Assembly (NCBI GenBank): GCA_031285245.1
Contig: JAITWN010000137.1
Location: 1-10,851 of the forward strand
Source of the DNA: Chromatiales bacterium
Lineage (GTDB): Bacteria > Pseudomonadota > Gammaproteobacteria > SZUA-140
Direction: 5' to 3'
Length of the DNA: 10,851 nt
In this document: in pieces, positions 1 to 6,545 of the stretch
Numbering within the stretch: position 1 is the stretch's first letter
Layout of the letters: each line of letters opens with the position of its first letter
Position numbers and translations under genes: made by a program
The notes under the pieces: model-generated
Databases searched by the model: none
Told to the model about the DNA's origin: nothing
Seen by the model: only the letters and a program-made list of their open reading frames with translations

Positions 1-46
1 AACCAACGCTGATATATTACCGGCTTCACGGACGGAGCAAACCTAG

Positions 47-124
47 GTGGCCAACCTCAACAAGGGTTTGGCCGGCAGTCCGCGTGTCGTCACCAGCGGT
101 ATCGTCTTGGAGAAAGCGCAATGA
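47..124 (+). CDS. Possible 25-codon upstream ORF coupled to the sulfite reductase gene
   Basis: A GTG at 47 opens a 25-codon frame that ends in TGA at 122-124, overlapping the ATG of the reductase (ATGA). A GGAG at 34-37 lies nine bases before the GTG. About 20 of the 25 codons end in G or C, as in the real genes here, while the same frame before the TAG at 44-46 does not show this bias. The predicted peptide begins VANLNKGLAG and ends VLEKAQ. It has no cysteine, so it does not look like a cysteine-sensing attenuator peptide. It could be a coupling peptide, the remnant of a longer gene broken by the TAG, or chance. The stretch SPRVVTSG faintly recalls the start of DUF2849 proteins, which are often encoded next to sulfite reductases, but that is too weak to name it. 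Confidence 0.3.
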   Translation: MANLNKGLAGSPRVVTSGIVLEKAQ

Positions 125-2211
125 GTGAAGTGCGGTCGTTGGTCGATCACGAAGAGATCGAACGCTTCGAAGAAAGCGTCAATTCCTTTCTGCGCAATGA
201 GTTGGATGCCGAGCGTTTTCAATCGATCCGATTGCAGCAAGGCGTTTACGGCCAGCGCCAAGACGGCGTGCAGATGGTGCGCATCAAGCTTCCTGGTGGC
301 TTCCTGACGCCTGATCAACTGGAAACCTGCGCTGGCGTGCTCGAAAACTATTCGCAGCATAACGTCGCGCACATCACCACGCGTCAGGATATCCAGATCC
401 ATTACATTCCGCTGCCGAAAATACCTTCAGCACTCAAGGATCTCGCCCGCGGCGACCTGACCACGCGCGAAGCCTGCAATAACACCGTGCGCAACATCAG
501 CTGCTGCCCGCAAGCGGGCGTGTGCTCGAGCGAACGCGTGGATATCCGCCGCTTCATGGATCATGCCATGCGTTATTTCCTGCGCCATCCGCTCACGCAG
601 CATCTGCCACGCAAATTCAAAATCAGCTTCTCCGGCTGTGAGTCCGATTGCTCGCAGGGCATGATCCACGACCTCGCCGTCATCGCCGTCAAAAAAGACG
701 GTCGCTACGGCTTCAAACTGCTCGCTGGCGGCGGCCTTGGCCACAAGCCGCGCCAAGCCGTCACCGTCGAAGAGCTCATCCCAGAAGAAGATCTGATTCC
801 GTGCATGGAAGCGCTCATCGCGCTGCACAATCGCTATTCCAATCGCAAGCAGCGCGCCAAATCGCGCATCAAATTCCTCGTCGATCGTTTCGGCGCCGAA
901 GGCTTCATCGAGAAATACCGCGAAGAACTCGAACGCGCGCGCACCGCGCTTTCCGGTCGCGCGCCGCTACGCGGGCAATGGCGCGACGGCACCCCGATGC
1001 CGGGCTGTGACACCCCGGGCGCACCGCGTCGCGTCCTCCCGCAGAAACAGCCGGGCCTGCGCATTTTCCCCATCAGCGTACCGATCGGCGATCTCACCGC
1101 GCCGCAGATGCGTGGCATTGCCGCACTCATGCGCAGCGAAGGTCTGTCGGATCTGCGCGCGACGCAAGACCAGAACCTCATGATCGTAGGTGTCCCCGAA
1201 GCACGCGTTGAAGCCGTGCGTGCCGGGCTTGCCACGATTGGTCTTAGCGATCCCAAGATCGGCGATGACGTCGTATCCTGCCCGGGCACCTCGACCTGCC
1301 GCCTTGGCATTACTTCATCGAAAATCATCGGCACCAAGATCAGCGGCGGCGCGGCGGATCTGCGCATTCGCGCCAGCGGCTGCCACAACGGCTGCGCGCA
1401 GCCTGAAACCGGCGACATCGGCATTTACGGCGAAGGCAAACGTCTGCACGGAAAACTGGTTCCGCACTATCAGATGTACATCGGTGGCGATGGCCGCCAT
1501 GGCGGCAACATCGCGCTGAAAGGCCCATCCGTGCCGGCAGCGCGCGTGCAGTCTGCGATCAAGCGCGTGCAAGACACTTACGCCAATCAAAACCTCAATG
1601 GCGAAAGCTTCTTCGCCTGGGCACAACGCCAGACGCCGGAATATTTCGCACAGCTCCTCACCGACATCACCACCGTCGCGCCCGAAGATCTGATCTCGGT
1701 GCTGAACGATCACGGCGATGAAGAAGCCTTCAAGGTCGTGCAGTTCGGCGGTGGTGAATGCGCCGGCGCAGCACAGGAAACAGTTGCCGCCAACTTCGCC
1801 GAAGCCGCCAACGAGCGCAACTACCGCAACGGCTTTTTGCTGCAGCGCAAATACGAAGAATCGATCGAATGTTCGCAGGCGATCGGTCGCCTCGTCGGCC
1901 AGTCGCTGTTGTTCCTTGCCGGCCAGAAGTCGAGCGATGATCTGCGCGAAATCAGCCAACAACTGACCGCAGCTTTGCCGTCCAATGCGGCAATCGGCGA
2001 ACGTCTGACGCATTTCGCCAAAGAGCTCGATACCCTGCGTGAAGAGTTCGACGAAGCCGTCTATCGCAAAGTGAGCGAAGAGCTCGACGCCTGGACCATC
2101 ACCGCAGCGGCGCTGTGCCAGGACATCGACCGCCAGCTCGATCTCAGTGCTTCGCTGCAAAGCATCAAAGGCGCACCGGCACAAAAAAAAAGCCTGAACG
2201 CATCGATCTGA
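121..2211 (+). CDS. Siroheme/[4Fe-4S] sulfite (or nitrite) reductase hemoprotein with helical C-terminal extension
   Basis: Cytoplasmic hemoprotein that reduces sulfite to sulfide (or nitrite to ammonia) with six electrons. The usual two-fold repeat is visible: ferredoxin-like half-domains near residues 50-115 and 315-375, each followed by a siroheme/Fe-S domain. The catalytic cysteines of the second half are C387-x5-C393 (CPGTSTC) and C421-x3-C425 (CHNGC). R124 and the R164-K165-F166-K167 stretch match basic siroheme-binding positions of E. coli CysI. Unusually, the first half also has a full set, C129-x5-C135 and C173-x3-C177. Residues about 520-696 form an extra, mostly helical region with a GGGECAG motif at 543-549; I recall HEPN-like extensions on related proteins but could not check. 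GGAG at 109-112 supports the ATG. No cysJ flavoprotein or cysH lies in the window, so the electron donor (ferredoxin or other) and the choice between sulfite and nitrite are open. The 3' end holds a nine-A run before the tusA-like frame. Confidence 0.9.
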   Translation: MSEVRSLVDHEEIERFEESVNSFLRNELDAERFQSIRLQQGVYGQRQDGVQMVRIKLPGGFLTPDQLETCAGVLENYSQHNVAHITTRQDIQIHYIPLPKIPSALKDLARGDLTTREACNNTVRNISCCPQAGVCSSERVDIRRFMDHAMRYFLRHPLTQHLPRKFKISFSGCESDCSQGMIHDLAVIAVKKDGRYGFKLLAGGGLGHKPRQAVTVEELIPEEDLIPCMEALIALHNRYSNRKQRAKSRIKFLVDRFGAEGFIEKYREELERARTALSGRAPLRGQWRDGTPMPGCDTPGAPRRVLPQKQPGLRIFPISVPIGDLTAPQMRGIAALMRSEGLSDLRATQDQNLMIVGVPEARVEAVRAGLATIGLSDPKIGDDVVSCPGTSTCRLGITSSKIIGTKISGGAADLRIRASGCHNGCAQPETGDIGIYGEGKRLHGKLVPHYQMYIGGDGRHGGNIALKGPSVPAARVQSAIKRVQDTYANQNLNGESFFAWAQRQTPEYFAQLLTDITTVAPEDLISVLNDHGDEEAFKVVQFGGGECAGAAQETVAANFAEAANERNYRNGFLLQRKYEESIECSQAIGRLVGQSLLFLAGQKSSDDLREISQQLTAALPSNAAIGERLTHFAKELDTLREEFDEAVYRKVSEELDAWTITAAALCQDIDRQLDLSASLQSIKGAPAQKKSLNASI

Positions 2212-2408
2212 GCAATTACGGCTGTCCATTGCATTACGTCAAAGCACGCCATGAACTGCGCGGGCGCGCCGACGGCGAAGTTGTAGAGTTCATCTTTCAG
2301 TCAGAGGACGCCGCCCAAAAGGCGGTGTCCAGCCTGCGCAAAGACGGGCACGACATCCTGATGGAAAACGGCACTGAAGCCACCGTGCGCAAGCGCGAAC
2401 CATCCTGA
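2115..2408 (+). CDS. TusA-like sulfur-carrier domain (start uncertain; possibly fused to the reductase by frameshift)
   Basis: The conserved part begins about 2202 (IDLSNYGCPLHYVKARHEL). It has the TusA layout: a short strand, then G-C-P with the sulfur-carrying cysteine (codon 2223-2225), a helix, a second strand (GEVVEFIF) and a second helix. Proteins of this family carry a persulfide on that cysteine and hand sulfur to tRNA thiolation, molybdenum-cofactor or Dsr pathways. The only start in frame is a GTG at 2115, inside the reductase gene. It has no Shine-Dalgarno sequence, and the 30 or so residues it would add (KHQRRTGTKKK region) look like out-of-frame translation of the reductase. The natural reading is that this domain is reached by -1 slippage at 2183-2191, or is a true fusion broken by one missing A. 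The domain is about 68 residues, slightly shorter than free TusA (about 81). Confidence 0.6.
   Translation: MPGHRPPARSQCFAAKHQRRTGTKKKPERIDLSNYGCPLHYVKARHELRGRADGEVVEFIFQSEDAAQKAVSSLRKDGHDILMENGTEATVRKREPS
2183..2192 (+). other. A9-G slippery sequence joining the reductase and TusA frames
   Basis: Nine consecutive A (2183-2191) followed by G. In the reductase frame this reads CAA AAA AAA AGC and ends at TGA 2209-2211. A -1 ribosomal slip on the two AAA codons, or one extra A added by RNA polymerase, moves reading into the TusA-like frame (AAG CCT GAA) and continues to the TGA at 2406-2408. An AAAGG at 2167-2171, about 11 bases upstream, could act as the kind of internal Shine-Dalgarno that stimulates -1 slippage in dnaX. 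No strong downstream stem is evident; AGCC 2191-2194 with GGCT 2220-2223 is only four pairs. A sequencing error in the homopolymer is the main alternative. Confidence 0.45.
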
Positions 2409-2600
2409 TCGGACTTGAGAAGTAACTCGCTGGCAACGCACGAAGAAAAGCGCTGCCAGCAAGCCGATCCGAGCATCGTGTTGATCGAGTAATCCCAGCT
2501 CTGCTGGCATCCCGCCTTTGCTTTTTGCAAGGAAAAGGCGATGATGCCGCCTTTGGACGCGCATACGCGCCTGAACAGTAATCAAGGAGTGAGACCAGAC
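2409..2600 (+). promoter_or_regulatory. Structured leader upstream of rnk with competing inverted repeats
   Basis: This 192-nt gap contains two sets of complementary segments that cannot all pair at once. In the first, TGCCAGCA (2454-2461) can pair with GCTGGCA (2429-2435; 7 pairs) or with TGCTGGCA (2502-2509; 8 pairs). GATCGG (2407-2412) with CCGATC (2464-2469) can close the first form. In the second, AAAGGCG (2534-2540) can pair with CGCCTTT upstream (2513-2519) or with a second CGCCTTT downstream (2548-2554, 7-nt loop). A smaller stem around the T5 loop is also possible: CCTT(T)GC at 2515-2521 with GCAAGG at 2527-2532. Alternative pairing of this kind is the hallmark of attenuators and riboswitches. 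No known class was recognised, no clear U-tract terminator follows, and no convincing sigma-70 or sigma-54 promoter was found. It may also hold the 3' end of the tusA transcript. Confidence 0.4.
2584..2589 (+). promoter_or_regulatory. Ribosome binding site that sets the rnk start
   Basis: AAGGAG lies 11 bases before the ATG at 2601. It decides against an in-frame upstream ATG at 2541, which would add 20 residues with no match to the Rnk family. Confidence 0.75.
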
Positions 2601-3014
2601 ATGACGCAAAGCCGGCCTCCCATCATCGTTTCGAGCCTGGATCTACAGCGCATCGAGCACATTCTGTCGGCAGCGGGAAACCGGCTTCTGCCTGGCATCG
2701 ATGCTCTCACCTCAGAACTCGATCGCGCTGATATCGTCGAGCCGACTGACATGCCGGCGAATGTGGTTACGATGAATTCCACCGTGCATTTCGTCGATGA
2801 AACCAGCGGCAAGAAATTCGAGCTGACGCTGGTTTATCCGGAAGCAAGTGGTGAACCGGGCACCGTCTCCGTACTGGCGCCGGTTGGCAGCGCGCTGCTC
2901 GGTCTGTCCGTCGGGCAATCGATTTCCTGGCAAGTGCCGGGTGGACACCTGCTGCGCCTGCGTATCCTTGATGTGTTATATCAGCCCGAAGCGCGCGGAG
3001 AGTATCACCGCTAA
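2601..3014 (+). CDS. rnk: Rnk, regulator of nucleoside diphosphate kinase (GreA/GreB-like RNA polymerase-binding protein)
   Basis: Rnk resembles the Gre transcript-cleavage factors, with a short N-terminal coiled coil and an FKBP-like C-terminal domain. It binds RNA polymerase near the secondary channel, and in E. coli and Pseudomonas it affects nucleoside diphosphate kinase levels. The 137 residues match E. coli Rnk (136) end to end. Shared landmarks are ALTSELDRA (35-43), MPANVVTMNS (51-60), the LVYP strand (77-80), VLAPVGSALLGLSVG (91-105), the W-x-V/L-PGG segment (110-115) and the YQPEARGEY tail (127-135). The FKBP-like fold covers about 50-137. The start at 2601 is chosen because of the AAGGAG and the family length; the frame is open further upstream. 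The long structured leader suggests post-transcriptional control. The carbonic anhydrase gene begins 14 bases after the stop, so the two are probably co-transcribed. The identification is secure. Confidence 0.95.
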   Translation: MTQSRPPIIVSSLDLQRIEHILSAAGNRLLPGIDALTSELDRADIVEPTDMPANVVTMNSTVHFVDETSGKKFELTLVYPEASGEPGTVSVLAPVGSALLGLSVGQSISWQVPGGHLLRLRILDVLYQPEARGEYHR

Positions 3015-3028
3015 GCGCGGGCACACGC

Positions 3029-3640
3029 ATGATCCCAGCTCAGGAAGCATTGGAACGTCTGCGTGAAGGCAATCTGCGCTTCGTCGCCGGACTCAAAGAA
3101 GCTCCGATCGGACAGACGCGCCGACGCGCACTGACCGACGGCCAGAAACCTTTCGCCGTCATTCTCGGCTGCTCGGATTCGCGCGTCCCAGCAGAAATCG
3201 TATTCGACCAAGGCCTCGGTGACCTCTTCGTCATCCGTGTTGCCGGTAATATCGTTGCGCCCTCACAGATCGGTAGCGTCGAATTTGCTGTCGAACGCTA
3301 TGACACGCGCCTCGTCGTCGTGCTCGGCCATTCCAGTTGCGGCGCAGTGCAGGCCACCATCGACGAACTGCGCCGGCCTTCAGAAGATCAATCACGCAAT
3401 CTGCATGCAATCGTTGATCGCATCAGGCCAGCAGTGGTGGAACTCATGAAAACCGATCTCGTCCACGATCATGATCTGCTGCTGCACAAAGCCGTGCAGA
3501 GCAATATCCGCGTCGCTGCGGGCCAACTCCGTCATGGCTCCGAGATCCTCGAACAACTGATCCAGAAGCAGGGCCTGCTGGTCGTCGGCGCGGAGTATTC
3601 GCTGGAAACCGGCGTCGTCGATTTCTTCGACGGACCTTAA
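3029..3640 (+). CDS. Beta-class carbonic anhydrase
   Basis: Zinc enzyme interconverting CO2 and bicarbonate, supplying bicarbonate to carboxylases or helping with pH. The beta-class signature is complete: C48-S-D50-S-R52 and H101-S-S-C104-G, giving zinc ligands C48, H101 and C104 and the D50/R52 dyad. Other family landmarks are the early G-N-x-R-F (14-18), the VIRVAGNI strand (68-75), SVEFAVE (83-89) and the C-terminal segment V(V)GAEYSLETGVVDFF. At 203 residues it is of normal length. No signal peptide is seen, so it should be cytoplasmic. It is most like the bacterial CynT/CA type, but there is no cyanase gene here, so no symbol is given. The ATG at 3029 has only a weak purine-rich stretch before it and follows the rnk stop by 14 bases, so translation may depend partly on coupling to rnk. 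The gap after it (3641-3708) has no clear terminator. Confidence 0.95.
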   Translation: MIPAQEALERLREGNLRFVAGLKEAPIGQTRRRALTDGQKPFAVILGCSDSRVPAEIVFDQGLGDLFVIRVAGNIVAPSQIGSVEFAVERYDTRLVVVLGHSSCGAVQATIDELRRPSEDQSRNLHAIVDRIRPAVVELMKTDLVHDHDLLLHKAVQSNIRVAAGQLRHGSEILEQLIQKQGLLVVGAEYSLETGVVDFFDGP

Positions 3641-3708
3641 CTATTCAATATTTCAGCGCCGCAACCGCCGCGCCTCCCGCGCCGGCTCTAGTGAGAGAGG
3701 CATCCTGC

Positions 3709-4095
3709 ATGAAACCGGAATTCAGCGCCGGCCGTAACCTCGCCATGAAAGTGCCCGCTCACGAGCACGAGCGCACTCTCTCCTTCTATCGCGATGTGCT
3801 TGGTCTGCGACAATTAGCAGGTGCCGCACCTGGCAGCGCCAAAACGGCAGCTTTCGAATTCAGCGACAAAGTGCTGTGGATCGATGAAGTATCCGGCATC
3901 AGCCAAGCCGAGCTATGGCTTGAGATCATCACCGACGACATCGAACTCGCTGCGCAATATCTGCATGACCACGACTGCGTGCGACGCGATGACATCGAAT
4001 CGCTGCCCGAAGGCTTTCGCGGCTTCTGGCTGTCGAGTCCAGCCAACATCATCCATCTGATCGCGGCGCAAAATCAGTCCGACACCCCAAGCTGA
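3709..4095 (+). CDS. VOC-superfamily (glyoxalase/bleomycin-resistance-like) protein
   Basis: A 128-residue protein with a VOC pattern: an opening strand (GRNLAMKVPA, 8-17), then the typical helix and turn R22-T-L-S-F-Y-R-D-V-L-G-L (22-33), a middle strand pair (AELWLEI, 67-73), a second helix (ELAAQYLHDH), and a closing GFRGFWLSSPANIIHLI (102-118). VOC proteins range from metal-dependent glyoxalases and dioxygenases to antibiotic-binding proteins. The substrate cannot be told. The usual metal-binding His of the first strand is not at its normal place, and the final strand has H116 where Glu is usual, so metal binding is doubtful. A GAGAGAGG at 3693-3700 precedes the ATG by eight bases and is preferred over the in-frame GTG at 3691. 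The exporter genes start 11 bases downstream, so it is probably the first gene of that operon. A link to exporter substrate is only inference. Confidence 0.7.
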   Translation: MKPEFSAGRNLAMKVPAHEHERTLSFYRDVLGLRQLAGAAPGSAKTAAFEFSDKVLWIDEVSGISQAELWLEIITDDIELAAQYLHDHDCVRRDDIESLPEGFRGFWLSSPANIIHLIAAQNQSDTPS

Positions 4096-4106
4096 TTGCG
4101 CTCTCA

Positions 4107-5318
4107 ATGAACCGTCGCTGGCCTTACATCCTTGCGCTGCTTGCGACAGTCATCATCGTACTCGTAGTCATTCAGCGCGGACGTGGTCCCGTCGTTGCGG
4201 GTTATCAACTGCAAGAGCATGCGCTGGTGCAACAAGTCGTTGCCAGCGGACGCGTCGTCACGCCATCGCGCGTGCAGGTCGGCAGTGAAATCACTGGCGT
4301 CATCCTCGAACGCCGCGTACGCGAAGGCGATCGCGTTGTGCCAGGCGATGTCTTGCTGGTGATGCGCGCCGATGAGCTTGAAGCGCGCGCACACGAAGCC
4401 GAGGCCGCGCTCAAGCAGATGATCGAAGTCTCGCGCCCACAAGCAAAGGTTGCAGCGCGCGAAGCCGATGCGCGCCTCGCGCAATCCGAGCGCGAAACAC
4501 AGCGCCGCCTCGAACTGCACGCCCGTCACCTCATCGCGAGCGAAACGCTGGAAGCCGCCGAGCAGACGGAAATCGCTAATCGCGCCAGCGCTGAACGCGC
4601 TCATCTGCTTCAAGATTCGCTCGCGCCAGGGGCAAGCGAAGAAACTCAGCTCCGCGCCCGCCTCGCCGCCGCCCGCGCCGCGCTCGACAAAACCATCGTG
4701 CATTCGCAAATCGCCGGCACCGTGCTGACACGCAACGCCGAACCCGGCGATCTCGTGCAACCCGGCCGCACGCTACTCGAAATTGCGCGCGACGGTGACA
4801 CTGAAATCCTGCTGCCGGTAGATGAAAAAAATCTCGCTATACTCGCGCTTGGACAACATGCGCGCTGCATCGCCGATGCTTTTCCCGAGCGCGTGTTCGA
4901 TGCCGAAATCACTTTCATCGCGCCAAGCATCGATCCCCAGCGCGGTACCATCGATGTACGCCTGCGCGTTGCCCCCGTGCCCGACTTTCTGCGCCAGGAC
5001 ATGACCGTCTCAGTAACGATTGAAACCGGCCGACGTGATCACGCACTCGCCGCGCCTAACGACACGCTCACCCTGCTTGGCGGCGCTCGCGCCAGCGTGA
5101 TGACTTTGCGTGACGGACGCACCACGCGCGCCGAAGTAACGCTTGGACTGCGCGGACTCACCAACACCGAAATCGTTTCCGGACTCGCACCGGGCGACTG
5201 GGTGATCATCAATAACGATCAAATCGATGAAGGCAAACGCGTGCGTGTACAAACACCCAAACACGCGCTCGGCAGCTCCCCATCGACACGCCGCGAAAAC
5301 CCGATAGGATCAAGCTAA
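4107..5318 (+). CDS. Membrane-fusion (periplasmic adaptor) protein of an ABC exporter, HlyD/MacA family
   Basis: Adaptor that links an inner-membrane ABC transporter to an outer-membrane channel. Residues 5-22 form one hydrophobic segment after a basic N terminus (NRRW), an uncleaved anchor or signal, with the rest periplasmic. The two halves of the lipoyl-like domain are at about 54-86 (VQVGSEITGVI, then VREGDRVVPGDVL) and 197-226 (IAGTVLTRNAEPGDLVQPG). They flank an alpha-helical hairpin (about 88-195) rich in Ala, Glu, Arg and Leu that would form the coiled coil. Beta-barrel and membrane-proximal domains follow (about 230-390, with VPDFLRQDMTVSVTIETG and the GLRGLTNTEIVSGL strand). Length (403) is typical. 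It is followed 15 bases later by the permease. Substrate is unknown; MacA/DevB-like adaptors serve macrolides, toxins, lipids or glycolipids. No TolC-like gene is in the window. Confidence 0.88.
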   Translation: MNRRWPYILALLATVIIVLVVIQRGRGPVVAGYQLQEHALVQQVVASGRVVTPSRVQVGSEITGVILERRVREGDRVVPGDVLLVMRADELEARAHEAEAALKQMIEVSRPQAKVAAREADARLAQSERETQRRLELHARHLIASETLEAAEQTEIANRASAERAHLLQDSLAPGASEETQLRARLAAARAALDKTIVHSQIAGTVLTRNAEPGDLVQPGRTLLEIARDGDTEILLPVDEKNLAILALGQHARCIADAFPERVFDAEITFIAPSIDPQRGTIDVRLRVAPVPDFLRQDMTVSVTIETGRRDHALAAPNDTLTLLGGARASVMTLRDGRTTRAEVTLGLRGLTNTEIVSGLAPGDWVIINNDQIDEGKRVRVQTPKHALGSSPSTRRENPIGSS

Positions 5319-5333
5319 AGTCTCGCACTAGCG

Positions 5334-6545
5334 ATGTACACGGAATGGAATCTTGCGGTGAAGTTCCTGCGCGACGCGCGCGGCCAGACTGCCATGATCA
5401 GCGTCGCCATCACCGTTGGTGTCGCCGTCATCATCTACATCGTCGCATTGATTACCGGCCTGCAAGCCAACATGATCAATCGCACTCTCGGGACGCAAGC
5501 ACACATCAAGGTTTACGCGCCAAAGGAAATCAATCTTCCCGCACCGCTTGAGAACGGCGAACTGCGGTTGATGCTCGAAGATCCACGCGCGCAGCGTCTG
5601 CGTTCGATCAACAACTGGCAGAATCTGCGCGATCTATTCGATGCTGATGCCGAACTGCTGGCAGTTTCGCCGTTGGCATCAGGCCCAGCCTTCGCGCAGC
5701 GCGGCACGGCGCATATGTCAGTGGCGTTGATCGGCATTGATCCTGTGCGTTATCAGCGCGTGATTCCAATCGCAAACGACATCATCGCCGGCGAATTTCG
5801 CATCGGCGCAGGTAATGCGGTCGTCGGCTCAAGACTCGCTGATGAACTCGGTCTGCATGTCAGCGACAAACTGCGTATCGACGCCGGCGGATCTGACTCC
5901 GGACGCGAAGCCGTGCTTAGCGTCACCGGCATCTTCGAGCTCGGCGTGCGCGAACTCGACGAACGCTACATCTATCTCGATCTGCCGCAAGCACAAGCAC
6001 TACTCGGACTGCCAGGCGGCATAACCACTATCGATCTACTCGTGCCCGACGTCTTCTCCGCCGAGCGTATTGCAGCGCGTCTGCACCATCTCACCGGATT
6101 AAAAGTTGAAAGCTGGATGCAGACCAACTCTCAGCTCATGAGCGCTCTCAAGGCGCAGCGTCTCTCAACCAGTATGATCAGTTTTTTTGTGGCGATATCA
6201 GTCGCCTTCGGCATCGCCAGCGTGCTATCGATCAGCATCGTGCAGCGCACACGTGAGATCGGCATCCTGCGCGCCATGGGCGCAACACGCAGGCAAATGC
6301 TCACGGTATTTCTCTTGCAGGGCGCATTGCTCGGACTTGCCGGCGCCATCGCCGGCAGCGCATGCAGCTACGCGCTGGCATGGGCTTTCAATACCTTTGG
6401 ACCTGGACTCTTTCAGATCGTCATCTGGCCAGGGCTGCTGATATCGGCAAGCGCAATCGCCACACTCACTGGCTTGATCGCTGCCGCGATCCCGGCAAGA
6501 CGCGCCGCGCGTCTCGATCCAGTAGCTGCGATACGTTATGCCTGA
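5334..6545 (+). CDS. ABC transporter permease, FtsX/MacB/LolC type
   Basis: Inner-membrane permease with the MacB layout: one membrane helix near the N terminus (about 20-42, AMISVAITVGVAVIIYIVAL), a large periplasmic domain (about 45-275), and three C-terminal helices (about 282-303, 322-350 and 362-386). Between helices 2 and 3 is the classic cytoplasmic coupling stretch VQRTREIGILRAMGATRRQM, and the protein ends with the family's PARRAARLDP motif. Such permeases work by mechanotransmission, passing ATP-driven movement to the periplasm, not by moving substrate through the membrane. Unlike MacB, the ATPase is a separate polypeptide, as in LolCDE or DevBCA. A single permease gene and an adjacent adaptor favour a homodimeric MacB-like or DevC-like exporter over the Lol system, which needs no adaptor. 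The last 8 bases overlap the ATPase gene, indicating coupled translation. Confidence 0.88.
   Translation: MYTEWNLAVKFLRDARGQTAMISVAITVGVAVIIYIVALITGLQANMINRTLGTQAHIKVYAPKEINLPAPLENGELRLMLEDPRAQRLRSINNWQNLRDLFDADAELLAVSPLASGPAFAQRGTAHMSVALIGIDPVRYQRVIPIANDIIAGEFRIGAGNAVVGSRLADELGLHVSDKLRIDAGGSDSGREAVLSVTGIFELGVRELDERYIYLDLPQAQALLGLPGGITTIDLLVPDVFSAERIAARLHHLTGLKVESWMQTNSQLMSALKAQRLSTSMISFFVAISVAFGIASVLSISIVQRTREIGILRAMGATRRQMLTVFLLQGALLGLAGAIAGSACSYALAWAFNTFGPGLFQIVIWPGLLISASAIATLTGLIAAAIPARRAARLDPVAAIRYA

Noticed and set aside
13..18. TATATT as a -10 element for the reductase operon
   Set aside because: A matching -35 would lie outside the window, so it cannot be judged.
1315..2229. Long open frame of 304 codons on the minus strand inside the reductase gene
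   Set aside because: It mirrors the codon bias of the reductase, matches no family, and the + strand frame has clear catalytic motifs.
2505..2522. Sigma-54-like promoter (TGGCA and TTTGCT) before rnk
   Set aside because: The GG and GC elements are 14 bases apart where 12 is required.
2541..2600. Upstream ATG extending rnk by 20 residues
   Set aside because: AAGGAG sits properly before ATG 2601, and the 137-residue product equals the known Rnk length.
3691..3708. GTG start extending the VOC protein by six residues
   Set aside because: The GTG lies at the edge of the purine-rich ribosome binding site that serves ATG 3709.
6182..6188. Run of seven T in the permease gene as a possible slippage site
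   Set aside because: The frame continues normally through intact membrane and motif sequence, and no alternative frame of interest follows.
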